A stretch of 64,000 bases of DNA from an uncultured Oscillospiraceae bacterium (GCA_934464775.1 CAKSKG010000003.1:1-64000), one strand, 5' to 3'; positions 9,360-18,987 are shown, counted from the first letter of the stretch. The notes: generated by a model not told the origin, from the letters alone. Numbers and translations are program-made.

Positions 9360-10781
9360 TTACTTAACCATCTTAAAATACCTCAAAGCCTTAACAATAG
9401 CCTCTTCCTTTTCCTCAGTACACTTAGGCTGTCGGGAGTCCTTAGTCTTAGCCTTGTTGTAATTCTCCCTCTCAATAATACCATATTTCTGCTTCACCTG
9501 TGCGATATTCAGAGAAGATACCGTCAGACCCGAATGTTCCTTAACATAAGCCTTGATCTCATCATAAGTAGCCTTGCTCTCCGCAGAGGTCAGATCAAGC
9601 TCGTCTGTTTTCAGCTCAACCTCGATATGTTGGTCGCTTTTAAGTTTGGACAATAAGCATACCGTCTCCACGTGTCTTGTAAATGGGAACATATCAACGG
9701 GGCAAAGCTTTTTAAGCTTGTAGCCGTTCTGTATGAGAAAGAATACATCGCGTGCCTGCGTTTCGGGATTGCAGGATATGTATACGATCTTTTTGGGTGC
9801 AAGGTATACCAGCGAGGAAAGGAAGCGTCTGTCGCAGCCTGCACGTGCAGGATCAAGGAATGCGGCGTCGCAGCTTACATTTCTGTTTTTCATCTCAACA
9901 AGGAATTTGCCTGCATCGGCGCAGACAAAGTCAACGTTGTCTATGTTGTTCAGCGCAGCATTTTTCTTTGCGTCCTCAACTGCGGCACGGTTTATTTCAA
10001 CGCCGTAAACGTGACCTGCATGGCGTGAAGCGATTATTCCGATAGTTCCTATGCCGCAGTATGCGTCCAGCACGATAGATTTTTTGTCAAGGTCTGCAAG
10101 CTCAATGGCACGGCTGTAAAGCTTTTCGGTCTGCACGGGATTTACCTGACAGAATGAGCCTGCCGATATTTTAAAGCGTTCGCCGCAGATAATATCCTCG
10201 ATGCAGTTTTCACCGTAGATGACCTTTTCGTTGCGGCTCAGCAGCATTTTATCGGGATTGGTGTTGACGTTGAGAACGATGGACTTTATATCGGGATACA
10301 GCTTAGTAAGCTCACGTATAAAATTGGTCTTTGAGGGAAAATCGCCGTCCGCCGCAACTATTACAACCATTATTTCATTCGTCGCAAAGCCTCTGCGGAT
10401 CATTACGTGCTTTAAAAATCCTCTGCCCGTGCGCTCATTGTATACGGGTATCTTCATTGAAACAGCCAGCTTGCGGATAGAGCAAATGATCTTGTCGGCA
10501 ATGATATCGTCCAGCAGGCAGTCGTCCACAGGGACGATATTTCCCGTTGCGGACTGATAAACTCCGCTGACAACGGCATTTCCTCTCAGTTTGAAAGCGG
10601 ACTGCACCTTGCTGCGGTAGTGATAGGGATTTTCCATGCCGATTATGGGACTTACACGGCAGAGCTTGCCCATAAGGCGCACCACCTGTATTTCCTTGAA
10701 GCGCAGGCTTTCCTCGTAGCTCATGTTTCTCAGCTGACAGCCGCTGCATTTTTTGTATACGGGACATTTTAATTCTTCCAT
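9360..10781 (-). CDS. 23S rRNA (uracil-5-)-methyltransferase, RlmD/RlmCD type
   Basis: A 473-residue protein from the ATG at 10781 (AAAGGAAA upstream; the earlier in-frame ATG at 10886 lies inside the neighbouring gene). An N-terminal cysteine cluster (CPVYKKCSGC) fits the iron-sulfur site of the TrmA/RlmD family; there is no clear TRAM domain in front. The SAM motif VLDAYCGIGTIG, DPARAGCDRRF and the catalytic ISCNPETQARD stretch are all present. Beyond the usual end (~residue 381) there are about 92 extra residues, including YVKEHSGLTVSSLNIAQVKQ and KCTEEKEEAI, a small domain also seen attached to other Firmicutes proteins. It methylates a uridine of 23S rRNA; the exact position cannot be assigned. 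The transglutaminase gene ends one base upstream, so the two may be co-transcribed. Confidence 0.88.
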   Translation of the reverse strand: MEELKCPVYKKCSGCQLRNMSYEESLRFKEIQVVRLMGKLCRVSPIIGMENPYHYRSKVQSAFKLRGNAVVSGVYQSATGNIVPVDDCLLDDIIADKIICSIRKLAVSMKIPVYNERTGRGFLKHVMIRRGFATNEIMVVIVAADGDFPSKTNFIRELTKLYPDIKSIVLNVNTNPDKMLLSRNEKVIYGENCIEDIICGERFKISAGSFCQVNPVQTEKLYSRAIELADLDKKSIVLDAYCGIGTIGIIASRHAGHVYGVEINRAAVEDAKKNAALNNIDNVDFVCADAGKFLVEMKNRNVSCDAAFLDPARAGCDRRFLSSLVYLAPKKIVYISCNPETQARDVFFLIQNGYKLKKLCPVDMFPFTRHVETVCLLSKLKSDQHIEVELKTDELDLTSAESKATYDEIKAYVKEHSGLTVSSLNIAQVKQKYGIIERENYNKAKTKDSRQPKCTEEKEEAIVKALRYFKMVK

Positions 10782-10782
10782 T

Positions 10783-13023
10783 TTATTTTTCCTTTCGGTT
10801 ATTAATCGTTTTGCGGAATGTTTTATATAATTCCTTTGCATATTCGGAATCATTTTCATCGGGAGCGGAGCCGCCGAAGCATACACTTTCGTACAGCTTT
10901 GTGAATCTGCTTATGTCAAGTCCGAGCCTGTTATTTATCTCGGCTTCAAGCTCGGCAGGAGCCATTGAAGCAGTGGAGCATCTGAATTTTTTGCCGTATA
11001 TCTCACCCATTCTTCGGTATATCAGCAGTACAGCCTGTGAGCCGCCCCTGCCGATCTTTATATCGTCCGAAAGATGCTTAGCCGCCGGTATGGAGAATAT
11101 TACTATTGCGGCAGCAGCGGATAATCCGCATATCACCAGGAGAACGTTGAGCAGCAGCTCTGTGTCTATGTCGGGGCCGTTGTTTGTATTCGTCCTCACT
11201 TCGTCTCCGAAGCTCATGCTGTACATTGAAGCAACGGTAGGTTCAAAGACGAGCCAGCCTGCGTTCTGGATATAGACCTCGGGATAAGCATGAGAGCCGC
11301 TGGTGCGGACACGGTAATGATTTGCTTCCGATGTGATATCGGGGGAATAGCCCTCGGTATAGCGGACGGTCAGCCCTACGGAGCGTGCCATAAGCGTATA
11401 TGCCGTGGCAAAATCGGAGCAGGTTCCTTTTTTGCTTGTGAAAACAAAATATTCGGCGGTGTTCATTCCTCTTGGGGGAGTATATGTGATATCATACTGA
11501 AATTCACCCGACTGAAAATAATCCTGCAATGCGGAAGCTTTTTGCCAGTCATAGGTGCAGTCCGCAGTAAGCTCCGCCGCAAGCTGCGCCAGCGATTCGG
11601 GGATATCCGAATTGTTAAAGCCGTAATCCGACTTGTATTCCATTGCCATGTTATATTCACTGCGGAAAGCATTAACTGTATTGATAAGCTTTTCATCGGC
11701 ATTGCTGTCATTGAGTATCTCTGACAGTTTGTCAAGAAATTCCGAATATGAACTGTCGGTAAAATCTGCACCGCCGTTTTCAAGCCATATATTCCGTGAC
11801 GAAAATTCTTTCATGTATATCATATGATAAACGCTTGATTTAAGCATATCACCGTTTTCCGACATGAGCTGCTTGTGAAGCGTTGCCGAAAGCGCCGCAC
11901 CGTCATTGGGAGTTGCCGACGAGGCACGTATAGGCGCAGGGACATAATTTGCATTGAAATCAATGGGAATCAGTATAAGCTCGCTCTGTTCTTCACCCGT
12001 TCTGTCAAGTGAAAGCATGGCAGGGGGGACGATCTCCGAAAAAGAGCTGTCCAGTGAAGCGGCAAGCTTTACAGCTTCGAGCATATCCTCATAATTCGCC
12101 GTACCGTTTACCGAAAGCAGAGTATCAACATCATTGTCTGTTGGTGCGCTGTACTTTTCCAGCGGATACCAGCAGTGATTTTCAATATCATAAAGATCAA
12201 AGCTTTGCCGTCTTAAATAGACCAAAGTTTCGGAATAAAGATCATACAGAGGCGTATTCCTGAGATTGCGGTAATCCTCCGCACTGCCCGAACGGGTGCC
12301 GAGAAGATTGTATTTGCCGTCATTTCCGCTGCCTGCGTTCATGAATACAAGCTCAAATTTATCATAGAATATGGCATCGCCCTGCTTTGGGATAAGCGAT
12401 GCAATAAGCATGGAAGCGGCAGTTATCATAAGCACGGAAAGGGAGCGTGCCTTTTTTATGTCCTTGGAAGAATCGCTTTCCGTGTTGTGTGCGTTCATGC
12501 AGTAAAGTGCGGCATTCAGCCCAACTATCAGCACAAGGTAAAAGCTGCTCATATCCGACAGCACCTTTACATATACTGCGCAGGGCACAAGGCTTGCCAG
12601 CATAAGGAAAAATGTTCGGTAAAGCACCACCGAGAAATAATATACAACCGAGCTTAGGAAAAACGGGAAAACCGAAACAAGGGCATAGAAATATTCGGGC
12701 TGTGCCGTGCCTTCCGTGCCGCCTGTCAGGAACCACTGTGAAAATCCTTCGCCCCAGTCATATCTGAATACGAACCGCATCATAAGATACAGTGCGAAAA
12801 GTCCGAGGAAAACATAGATAATTCCGCCGATGATCCTGTGCTTCTGCAAAAATCCGAAGAAAAAGAACATCGCCAGTATTATCACTGCCGAGATCAGACT
12901 GTATGCCGAGAGCATTCCTGCGGAAAAAACTCCCAGTATCGAACTGTTCAGCACAAAGGTAAGCAGAAACGGCAGTATATATTTGCCGAGCCTGCTGCCG
13001 ATATCGGATAATTTCTGATACAT
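10783..13023 (-). CDS. Membrane transglutaminase-like protein (TgpA-like)
   Basis: A 746-residue protein. I choose the ATG at 13023 (TAGGTGAT upstream, just after the DUF58 stop); the ATG at 13044 would overlap that gene. The first ~200 residues hold about six hydrophobic membrane segments, then a large extracytoplasmic region containing a transglutaminase/protease core: GTCSDFATAYTLMARSVGL with the nucleophile Cys, then His in SHAYPEVYIQ and Asp/Glu in FEPT. One more membrane helix (LLLNVLLVICGLSAAAAIVIF) precedes a cytoplasmic tail. MoxR, DUF58 and TgpA-like genes form a widespread cluster linked to cell-envelope protein handling; the substrate is not known. Confidence 0.82.
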   Translation of the reverse strand: MYQKLSDIGSRLGKYILPFLLTFVLNSSILGVFSAGMLSAYSLISAVIILAMFFFFGFLQKHRIIGGIIYVFLGLFALYLMMRFVFRYDWGEGFSQWFLTGGTEGTAQPEYFYALVSVFPFFLSSVVYYFSVVLYRTFFLMLASLVPCAVYVKVLSDMSSFYLVLIVGLNAALYCMNAHNTESDSSKDIKKARSLSVLMITAASMLIASLIPKQGDAIFYDKFELVFMNAGSGNDGKYNLLGTRSGSAEDYRNLRNTPLYDLYSETLVYLRRQSFDLYDIENHCWYPLEKYSAPTDNDVDTLLSVNGTANYEDMLEAVKLAASLDSSFSEIVPPAMLSLDRTGEEQSELILIPIDFNANYVPAPIRASSATPNDGAALSATLHKQLMSENGDMLKSSVYHMIYMKEFSSRNIWLENGGADFTDSSYSEFLDKLSEILNDSNADEKLINTVNAFRSEYNMAMEYKSDYGFNNSDIPESLAQLAAELTADCTYDWQKASALQDYFQSGEFQYDITYTPPRGMNTAEYFVFTSKKGTCSDFATAYTLMARSVGLTVRYTEGYSPDITSEANHYRVRTSGSHAYPEVYIQNAGWLVFEPTVASMYSMSFGDEVRTNTNNGPDIDTELLLNVLLVICGLSAAAAIVIFSIPAAKHLSDDIKIGRGGSQAVLLIYRRMGEIYGKKFRCSTASMAPAELEAEINNRLGLDISRFTKLYESVCFGGSAPDENDSEYAKELYKTFRKTINNRKEK

Positions 13024-13031
13024 TATATCAC

Positions 13032-14249
13032 CTATAAAATACATTCGGCGCTGCCGTCAGCTGCCAGCAGCCATATTCCCGAAAGCTGCATACCGTCCTC
13101 AATGCTTGCGGCTGCGGCTGTGACAGCTGTTTCGGTCTTTGAATCCGCTTTGCCGATATTTACCAGAGCCGCCAGCTCACGGTCAAAACGGGGAGTGTAC
13201 ATTATCACCGCAGAGGCGCTTTTTCCGCTTTGGGCGGTATCCTCCGCAGAGGGTATCCGAGGAGCATTTTCCGAAAACGAATAGCCCGCAAGGGACAGCC
13301 GAAGCTGCTCAACATCGTCCTCGTTTTCGATCTCTTCAAACTTCCAGCCGCCGTTTGCGTAAAACCATACATCAGCAGAAAATCCCGAACGGATAAGCGT
13401 GCGGAGCATTCCAAGCATATTTTCGCCGCATATCTCGCCGTATTCCGCCGAGCCCGAGCTGTTTCGGCTGTCAAGGATTATCCTGTGCCGTGAGGAAACT
13501 ATCTGATCGTCAAGACGCACCATGAGCTTGTCACGCTTGCCCGAAAGCTTCCAGTTGATGCGCTTTATAGGATCTCCGGGAACATATTCACGGTGCTCAA
13601 AGCCTGCCGTGCCCGTAAAGCCCAAAGCATGGGTATCCTTTGTCTCTTCGCTGTCGTCATTTTGCGATGAAGCGTCGCAGACCGATTTCACCATATCTGC
13701 GGCTGCGGACACCTCGGCGATATCGGGGATTATCTTAACATCAAAGCAGCAGTCGGAAAGCTCGTTTTTCATCTTGAAGCTGAATATTCCCGTATAATCG
13801 GAAAGAATAAGCTGCTTCGGGCCTGCCTTTGCACAGCACCATATTTTTGCGGTATAGGGTATCTCCGCAGTATATTCCGAACGGGGCATTACGCTTACCG
13901 TATATTTATTTTCGCTTATCCCGCAGGGAAGAGCGCTGCTGTCGCTGAACAGTATGTCCAGAGGAGGAGATGGGATATATCCGCTGTTTTTCACGGTTAT
14001 TTTCAGTGTGGTGCTGCTGCCCTTGTACAGCAGATCGTCGCTTATTTCCGCCGAAACGGTGATGTGTTTTTTCATAACAGCCGCAGCCAATACGGAGATG
14101 ACAGGAAGTATCACCATTGCCGTAAAGAAGAACCAGCCTGTCCGTCCGCTCAGATACAGTGCAAAAACCACCGTAAGCGCCAGTGCGCCGATATATCCGA
14201 CGATCGCCTGCATCTTGCTTCGTGCGGCAGGCTTTTTATCCTTACGCAT
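13032..14249 (-). CDS. DUF58-domain membrane protein
   Basis: A 405-residue protein with two N-terminal membrane helices (about 13-55), a CARDB/BatA-like beta region, and the DUF58 signature EYVPGDPIKRINWKLSGKRDKLMVR in the middle. It overlaps the MoxR gene by 8 bases and is followed after 8 bases by the transglutaminase gene, the conserved moxR-DUF58-tgpA order. DUF58 proteins carry a vWA-like fold and are thought to be partners of MoxR ATPases. Confidence 0.85.
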   Translation of the reverse strand: MRKDKKPAARSKMQAIVGYIGALALTVVFALYLSGRTGWFFFTAMVILPVISVLAAAVMKKHITVSAEISDDLLYKGSSTTLKITVKNSGYIPSPPLDILFSDSSALPCGISENKYTVSVMPRSEYTAEIPYTAKIWCCAKAGPKQLILSDYTGIFSFKMKNELSDCCFDVKIIPDIAEVSAAADMVKSVCDASSQNDDSEETKDTHALGFTGTAGFEHREYVPGDPIKRINWKLSGKRDKLMVRLDDQIVSSRHRIILDSRNSSGSAEYGEICGENMLGMLRTLIRSGFSADVWFYANGGWKFEEIENEDDVEQLRLSLAGYSFSENAPRIPSAEDTAQSGKSASAVIMYTPRFDRELAALVNIGKADSKTETAVTAAAASIEDGMQLSGIWLLAADGSAECIL

Positions 14250-15183
14250 TGGGCGTGTTCGGCACGGGTACTGCCGAAAGTGCGACTAAGACGGCGTTTT
14301 CCGATGTTCCGTAAAGGGTCTTGCCCTTGGGCGCAGTCATGATACGGTGAGCCAGAACAGGCACAGCCATGCTTTTTACGTCCTCGGGAACAACATAATC
14401 TCGACCGTTCAGAAAAGCCGCCGCCTTTGATACCTTATACAGAGCAATGCTTCCTCTGGGGCTTACTCCCAGCCTGAGCGCATCGTCCTGTCGGGTATAA
14501 TTGCATATGGCGATGATGTATGCCTTTATGCTTTCGGTGCAGCGAATATTTTTCACCGATTCCTGCATATCTATAATATCATCAGTGGTTATCACGGAGC
14601 TTATGGCTTTTACGGGATTGTCCTTTTCCGTGCGTCCGAGGATCGTCAGCTCCTCCTCTGGAGAGGGATAGCCCATGTTTATCTTCATAACAAAGCGGTC
14701 CATCTGCGCTTCGGGAAGATGATATGTTCCGTATGTCTCAACGGGATTCTGGGTAGCCATTACCATAAACGGACAGGGCAGGGGATAGGTGTTTCCGTCA
14801 AGGCTCACCTGATGCTCCTCCATTGCTTCAAGAAGCGCAGACTGCGCCTTGGGTGAAGCACGGTTTATTTCGTCCGCAAGAAGAAAATTGCAGAAAGCCG
14901 CACCCTTGCGGTATTCAAATTTATGCGTATCGGGATCTATCATAGAAAAGCCCACAATATCCGAGGGCATAATATCGGGGGTAAGCTGAATGCGGTTGAA
15001 TTCTCCGCTGACCGATTTTGCCAGAGCGGACGCCAGCTGGGTTTTTCCGACGCCGGGAACGTCCTCGATAAGGACGTGTCCTCCCGTGAGAAGAGCGGCA
15101 GTCACGCGGAAGATCGTATCATGCTTTCCGACAATTACTTTTTCGATATTTTCGATAAGCTTCAATGCTTTTGTGTTGTCCAT
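14242..15183 (-). CDS. MoxR-family AAA+ ATPase
   Basis: A 313-residue AAA+ protein: Walker A EDVPGVGKTQLA (39-50), Walker B LLADEINRA with the sensor region ATQNPVE, and the C-terminal lid with SPRGS. It starts at the ATG at 15183 with AAAGGAG upstream. MoxR ATPases act as chaperones or activators for vWA/DUF58 partners, and the following gene is such a partner. It is the first gene of a leftward operon that may extend to the rRNA methyltransferase. Confidence 0.9.
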   Translation of the reverse strand: MDNTKALKLIENIEKVIVGKHDTIFRVTAALLTGGHVLIEDVPGVGKTQLASALAKSVSGEFNRIQLTPDIMPSDIVGFSMIDPDTHKFEYRKGAAFCNFLLADEINRASPKAQSALLEAMEEHQVSLDGNTYPLPCPFMVMATQNPVETYGTYHLPEAQMDRFVMKINMGYPSPEEELTILGRTEKDNPVKAISSVITTDDIIDMQESVKNIRCTESIKAYIIAICNYTRQDDALRLGVSPRGSIALYKVSKAAAFLNGRDYVVPEDVKSMAVPVLAHRIMTAPKGKTLYGTSENAVLVALSAVPVPNTPNA

Positions 15184-15413
15184 AAGGGTTCTCCTTTCGG
15201 ATTTGTCATCTTATAATATATAGTATAAACTTTTTTCGGCTCCGTGTCAATAATTTGCTGTGAATGAAACGATATATGCCGACGAAAATACCTGCTGTGC
15301 CGTAAATTAAGCAGTATATGTAATAATGTGACAAAAAAATCTGCAATATAGAAAAGTTTTTGATGTATTATTGTTTGAATTATACAAAAATGTAAGTTTT
15401 GTGTAAATTACTA
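15184..15413. other. Divergent intergenic region
   Basis: The upstream region shared by the leftward moxR operon and the rightward Fe-S sensor gene. TATA-rich sequence at 15210-15230 could serve as the -10 region of moxR. I see no open reading frame, repeat or recognisable RNA here. Confidence 0.4.
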
Positions 15414-15442
15414 TTGCAATCTTGTTCATTTTCTGATATAAT
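15414..15442 (+). promoter_or_regulatory. Sigma-A promoter of the Fe-S sensor gene
   Basis: TTGCAA at 15414-15419, a 17-nt spacer and TATAAT at 15437-15442, 73 bases before the GTG start. Confidence 0.55.
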
Positions 15443-15515
15443 TTATTCATAAGCCTATGAGCTTTTTTATTATTTAATAAATCGGTATTTATACATATAA
15501 GGAGATGTCGTTACA

Positions 15516-17213
15516 GTGAATAATCTTATTTCGGTTATCGCCGATAAATGTACGGGCTGCGGTGCCTGCGTGCGTGCCTGTCCCGCACCCGAGGCAAACG
15601 TTTTCAAGACTCTTGAGGACGGCCGCCGTGTTGTTGAGGTGAATGACGATAAATGTATCGCCTGCGGAAACTGTCTGCATGAGTGCCCTCACAATGCAAG
15701 AGATTTTGAGGACGATATCGACAAATTCTTCAAGGCACTCAGGGACAAGCGTATCGTTCTGCTGGTGTCTCCCGCTATAAAGACGGCTTTCCCCGAAACA
15801 TGGTCCCAGATACTCAAGTGGATAAAGCAGGAGGGCGTTTTTGCTATCTATGATATGTCCCTTGGCGGAGATATCTGTGCATGGGCAAACCTGCGCTCCA
15901 TCGAGCAGGGCAAGATAAAGAATGCAATATCTTCACACTGTCCCGCAGTTGTGAACTATATCACTACATATCACCCCGAGCTGGTGAATGATCTTTCCCC
16001 CGTATACGGCCCCGCAGGCTGTATGGCGGTTTATATCAGATCTTATCTGAAGGTCAATTACGCAGTTGCCGTACTCAGCCCCTGCGTTGCCGAAAGATCC
16101 GATCTGACGGACGGAAACGGTCTTATTGAGTTCAATATCACATTCAAGCGCCTTGAAGAATATCTTTCGAGAAAGCGCATTCATTTCAATAAGAACACGG
16201 ATTCCGCTCCTTACAGCTTTGATGATGAAGAGGGTCTGCTTGGCTCTATGATGATCCGTGAGAGCGGCATGAGAGACAATATCTGGCTCAGAAATCCCGA
16301 GATAAACATTTCCTCATGCGCAGGCGTGAGAAACGTTTACAGTGAGATAGCCGAGTTTGCCTCCACTCCCGAGCACGTTCACCCCATGCTTTTCGACGGT
16401 CTTTCCTGCGAATGCGGCTGTTCGAGAGGCCCCGGAGCCGATTGGGACGTTTCCGTTTTCGAGATAAACAATGTTCTCCGTGAAATGGAGCTGGACGCAC
16501 GTTCACGCCGCAAGACAGGCATCATGAACGGTCCCGACAAGCAGTTCAAGCACTTTGATGAGATATTCAACGTCAAGAGTTTTATGAGAAGCTTCAACAA
16601 GACTGCCGATCCCCGTGAAAAGATCAGCGCTTCCGAGCTGAATCCTATTTTTGACAAAATGGGCAAAAAGACCGAGGAATCCCGCAATATCAACTGCGGA
16701 GCCTGCGGTTTTAAGACCTGCAAGGAAATGGCAGAGGCTATTTACTGCGGCTGCAATATCCCCGATAACTGCATCGCATATGCACAGTCCACTTTCGGCG
16801 GCGACAATAAGGAAATGGCTCTCCGCTTTACGGAGATATCCACAATTGCCGAAAAGGTCGGAGATTTTGCAACAAAGCTTCTTGCCGATATCGAGAATAT
16901 CTATGCAAGCCTGTATAATATCGACGATGCCAACCGTCAGTCCCAGTCCCGTTCTTCGATCGTAAGGGATATCCTTTCAAAGATCATCGGATTCTGCGGC
17001 AGCACAGACAGTATTGACGAGAATAATCTTCCTATACTTGTTTCGACTCTTGAAAAGCTTCAGTCCTCAATGGATTCTCTGAATGTGATAATCGACGAGA
17101 GCGTGGACAACTCCACGACTATCCGTGAAGCTATGCATGAGGTTGCGGACGCAACTACCGAGCTGAATGTTATGGTACACGAGATGCTTGACACAGCCGA
17201 TAATAAGTATTGA
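15516..17213 (+). CDS. Iron-only hydrogenase-like Fe-S sensor protein (HfsB-like)
   Basis: A 565-residue protein beginning with GTG, with AAGGAG 11 bases upstream. It has two 4Fe-4S ferredoxin motifs (CTGCGACVRACP and CIACGNCLHECP), then a region like the large subunit of [FeFe] hydrogenase with the cluster cysteines in SSHCPAVV, SPCVAERS and CECGCS, then an additional Fe-S motif CGACGFKTCKEMAEAIYCGCN, and a long helical C-terminus. This layout matches HfsB-type proteins, hydrogenase-derived sensors without evidence of catalytic H-cluster chemistry. They usually sit beside a PP2C/SpoIIE phosphatase and hydrogenase genes, but here the gene is alone, with strong terminators after it. A role in redox or hydrogen sensing is inferred. 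Confidence 0.72.
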   Translation: MNNLISVIADKCTGCGACVRACPAPEANVFKTLEDGRRVVEVNDDKCIACGNCLHECPHNARDFEDDIDKFFKALRDKRIVLLVSPAIKTAFPETWSQILKWIKQEGVFAIYDMSLGGDICAWANLRSIEQGKIKNAISSHCPAVVNYITTYHPELVNDLSPVYGPAGCMAVYIRSYLKVNYAVAVLSPCVAERSDLTDGNGLIEFNITFKRLEEYLSRKRIHFNKNTDSAPYSFDDEEGLLGSMMIRESGMRDNIWLRNPEINISSCAGVRNVYSEIAEFASTPEHVHPMLFDGLSCECGCSRGPGADWDVSVFEINNVLREMELDARSRRKTGIMNGPDKQFKHFDEIFNVKSFMRSFNKTADPREKISASELNPIFDKMGKKTEESRNINCGACGFKTCKEMAEAIYCGCNIPDNCIAYAQSTFGGDNKEMALRFTEISTIAEKVGDFATKLLADIENIYASLYNIDDANRQSQSRSSIVRDILSKIIGFCGSTDSIDENNLPILVSTLEKLQSSMDSLNVIIDESVDNSTTIREAMHEVADATTELNVMVHEMLDTADNKY

Positions 17214-17229
17214 TTATCCGAATAATTTC

Positions 17230-17265
17230 AAACGGGAATTTTCTTATTAGGAAATTCCCGTTTTT
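17230..17265 (+). terminator. Intrinsic terminator of the Fe-S sensor gene
   Basis: AAACGGGAATTT (17230-17241) pairs with AAATTCCCGTTT (17252-17263) and runs into a T tract. Confidence 0.85.
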
Positions 17266-17274
17266 ACTAAAAAA

Positions 17275-17312
17275 TGACACTGCATTCAACCGATTGCAGT
17301 GTCATTTTTTTT
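17275..17312 (-). terminator. Bidirectional terminator between the sensor and SMS genes
   Basis: TGACACTGCA (17275-17284) pairs with TGCAGTGTCA (17295-17304), flanked by six A and eight T; it can end both the sensor gene and the leftward smsB. Confidence 0.85.
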
Positions 17313-17332
17313 ATTGATAAATTACGGTATTG

Positions 17333-18250
17333 TCAGCGCAGGAATCCGTTGATTATCTGCTCTTCCGCCTGTTCCTCGGTCAGACCGAGAGTCATGAGCT
17401 TGATTATTTGTTCGCCTGCGATCTTTCCGATAGCTGCTTCGTGGATAAGGGCTGCGTCAACATGATTTGCGGTAAGCTGTGGGCTTGCAAGAACGCACGC
17501 CTTGTCCATGATGATAGCATCGCATTCGCTGTGTCCAGCACAGGGCGCATTTCCGTTGATTCTGCTGGTAAACTCCTGCTTGCTGTTCTCACGGGCAACG
17601 CTTCGTGATACAACATTTGCGGAGCAGTTCTCGCCGTTGAGATCGACGTTGAACTCTGTGGCTGCGTGCTGGCTGTTTGTGGTGAGTATCTTCTCGTGAA
17701 CGGTAATGCTCGCATTGGCTTTCAGATCACCGCAGGTCTTGCGGTATGTATCGTCAATGCCTGCGATCTGGGTTGTTTCCATTTCCATGGAAGCGCCCTC
17801 TTCAAGATGAACGATAGTAGTCGGGTTCATGAAGCGCTTGCCGCTGCCTTCACCCTCGCCGTAATGCTTTTCGATATAGCGGAGCTTTGCGTTTTTGCCG
17901 ACATAAAATGTGTGTATGCCGTCATGCTGTGAAAGCTCGCCGCCGCAGTTGTGTATGCCGCAGCCTGCGATTATCGTGATGTCGCAGTTTTCGCCGATGT
18001 AAAAATCATTGTAAACAAGGTCGGTAAGACCTGTCTGACTGATGATAACGGGGATATGAACGCTTTCGTTTTTTGTGTTGGGCTTTATGATTATGTCTAT
18101 GCCCGGCTTGTCTGTTTTTGTGATGATATCAATGTTTGCGGTGGTGTTCCTTCCTGCCGCTGCGCCGTTTGCACGGATATTGTATGCTCCTGTGGGGAGT
18201 GCGTCCAGATCGGCAACTTCCTTCAGAAGATTTTTTTCTATCTCATTCAT
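17333..18250 (-). CDS. smsB: SufB/SufD-like scaffold protein of a minimal SUF system (SmsB)
   Basis: A 305-residue SufBD-family protein, clearly shorter than E. coli SufB or SufD, starting at the ATG at 18250 that shares one base with the stop of the ATPase gene (GGGAGG upstream). The beta-helix core contains GCGIHNCGGE and ends in conserved CVLASPQLTANHVDAALIHEAAIGKI, with the histidine and cysteines used for cluster handling in SufB. It is paired with a single SufC-like ATPase and with no sufA, sufS, sufU or sufD nearby, as described for the SUF-like minimal system (SMS). It would build Fe-S clusters in the cytosol. Confidence 0.82.
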   Translation of the reverse strand: MNEIEKNLLKEVADLDALPTGAYNIRANGAAAGRNTTANIDIITKTDKPGIDIIIKPNTKNESVHIPVIISQTGLTDLVYNDFYIGENCDITIIAGCGIHNCGGELSQHDGIHTFYVGKNAKLRYIEKHYGEGEGSGKRFMNPTTIVHLEEGASMEMETTQIAGIDDTYRKTCGDLKANASITVHEKILTTNSQHAATEFNVDLNGENCSANVVSRSVARENSKQEFTSRINGNAPCAGHSECDAIIMDKACVLASPQLTANHVDAALIHEAAIGKIAGEQIIKLMTLGLTEEQAEEQIINGFLR

Positions 18251-18987
18251 CAGAGCTTTGCCTCCCTTGTCTTTGAAATAAGTCTGCTGCACGCAGGCGG
18301 TGCGGCGTCGGAGCTGCCGAGAAGCTCGGGAAGAATATCGTCCTTGGCACCGATCCTGTCAACTGTTCCGTTTTTGATAACGAGTATGCTGTCGGCAATG
18401 TTCAGTATGCGCTCCTGGTGGCTTATTATGATGATATTGCCCTTGATGCGCTCATACATCTGCTCGAAAACATGGATAAGATTCTGAAAGCTCCAAAGGT
18501 CGATACCTGCCTCGGGCTCGTCAAAAAGCGAAAGCTTTGTCTGTCTTGCAAGCACTGTGGCGATCTCTATTCTTTTAAGCTCGCCGCCCGAAAGACTGGA
18601 ATTCAGCTCACGGTCGATGTAGTCTCTTGCACAAAGACCTACTTCGCTGAGATATTCACAGGCGCTTTCAAGATCGTTGTCCTTGCCCGAAGCAAGAGTG
18701 AGCAGATCTCTTACACGCATTCCCTTGAAATGGACTGGCTGCTGAAAAGCATAGCTTACGCCCAGATTGGCTCTTTCGGTTACGGTTTTATCGGTGATGT
18801 CCGTGCCGTCAAGGATTATTCTGCCCGATGTGGGCTTGTAAATGCCTGCGATTATTTTTGCAAGGGTGGACTTGCCGCCGCCGTTGGGACCTGTAACGGC
18901 AACAAAACGGTCGTCTGTGCTGAAATTTATATCATGCAGGATCTCTTTGTTATCTGCGGAATAGCTTATATGCCTAAGCTCAAGCAT
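18250..18987 (-). CDS. smsC: SufC-like ABC ATPase of the minimal SUF system (SmsC)
   Basis: A 245-residue soluble ABC ATPase: Walker A GPNGGGKST (~33-41), Q-loop YAFQQPVHF, signature SLSGGELKR, Walker B KLSLFDEPEAGID and the H-loop IIISHQE. The phrase FDEPEAGID and the closeness to smsB mark it as SufC-like rather than a transporter ATPase. It is the first gene of a two-gene leftward operon with its own promoter at 19094-19122. Confidence 0.85.
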   Translation of the reverse strand: MLELRHISYSADNKEILHDINFSTDDRFVAVTGPNGGGKSTLAKIIAGIYKPTSGRIILDGTDITDKTVTERANLGVSYAFQQPVHFKGMRVRDLLTLASGKDNDLESACEYLSEVGLCARDYIDRELNSSLSGGELKRIEIATVLARQTKLSLFDEPEAGIDLWSFQNLIHVFEQMYERIKGNIIIISHQERILNIADSILVIKNGTVDRIGAKDDILPELLGSSDAAPPACSRLISKTREAKL

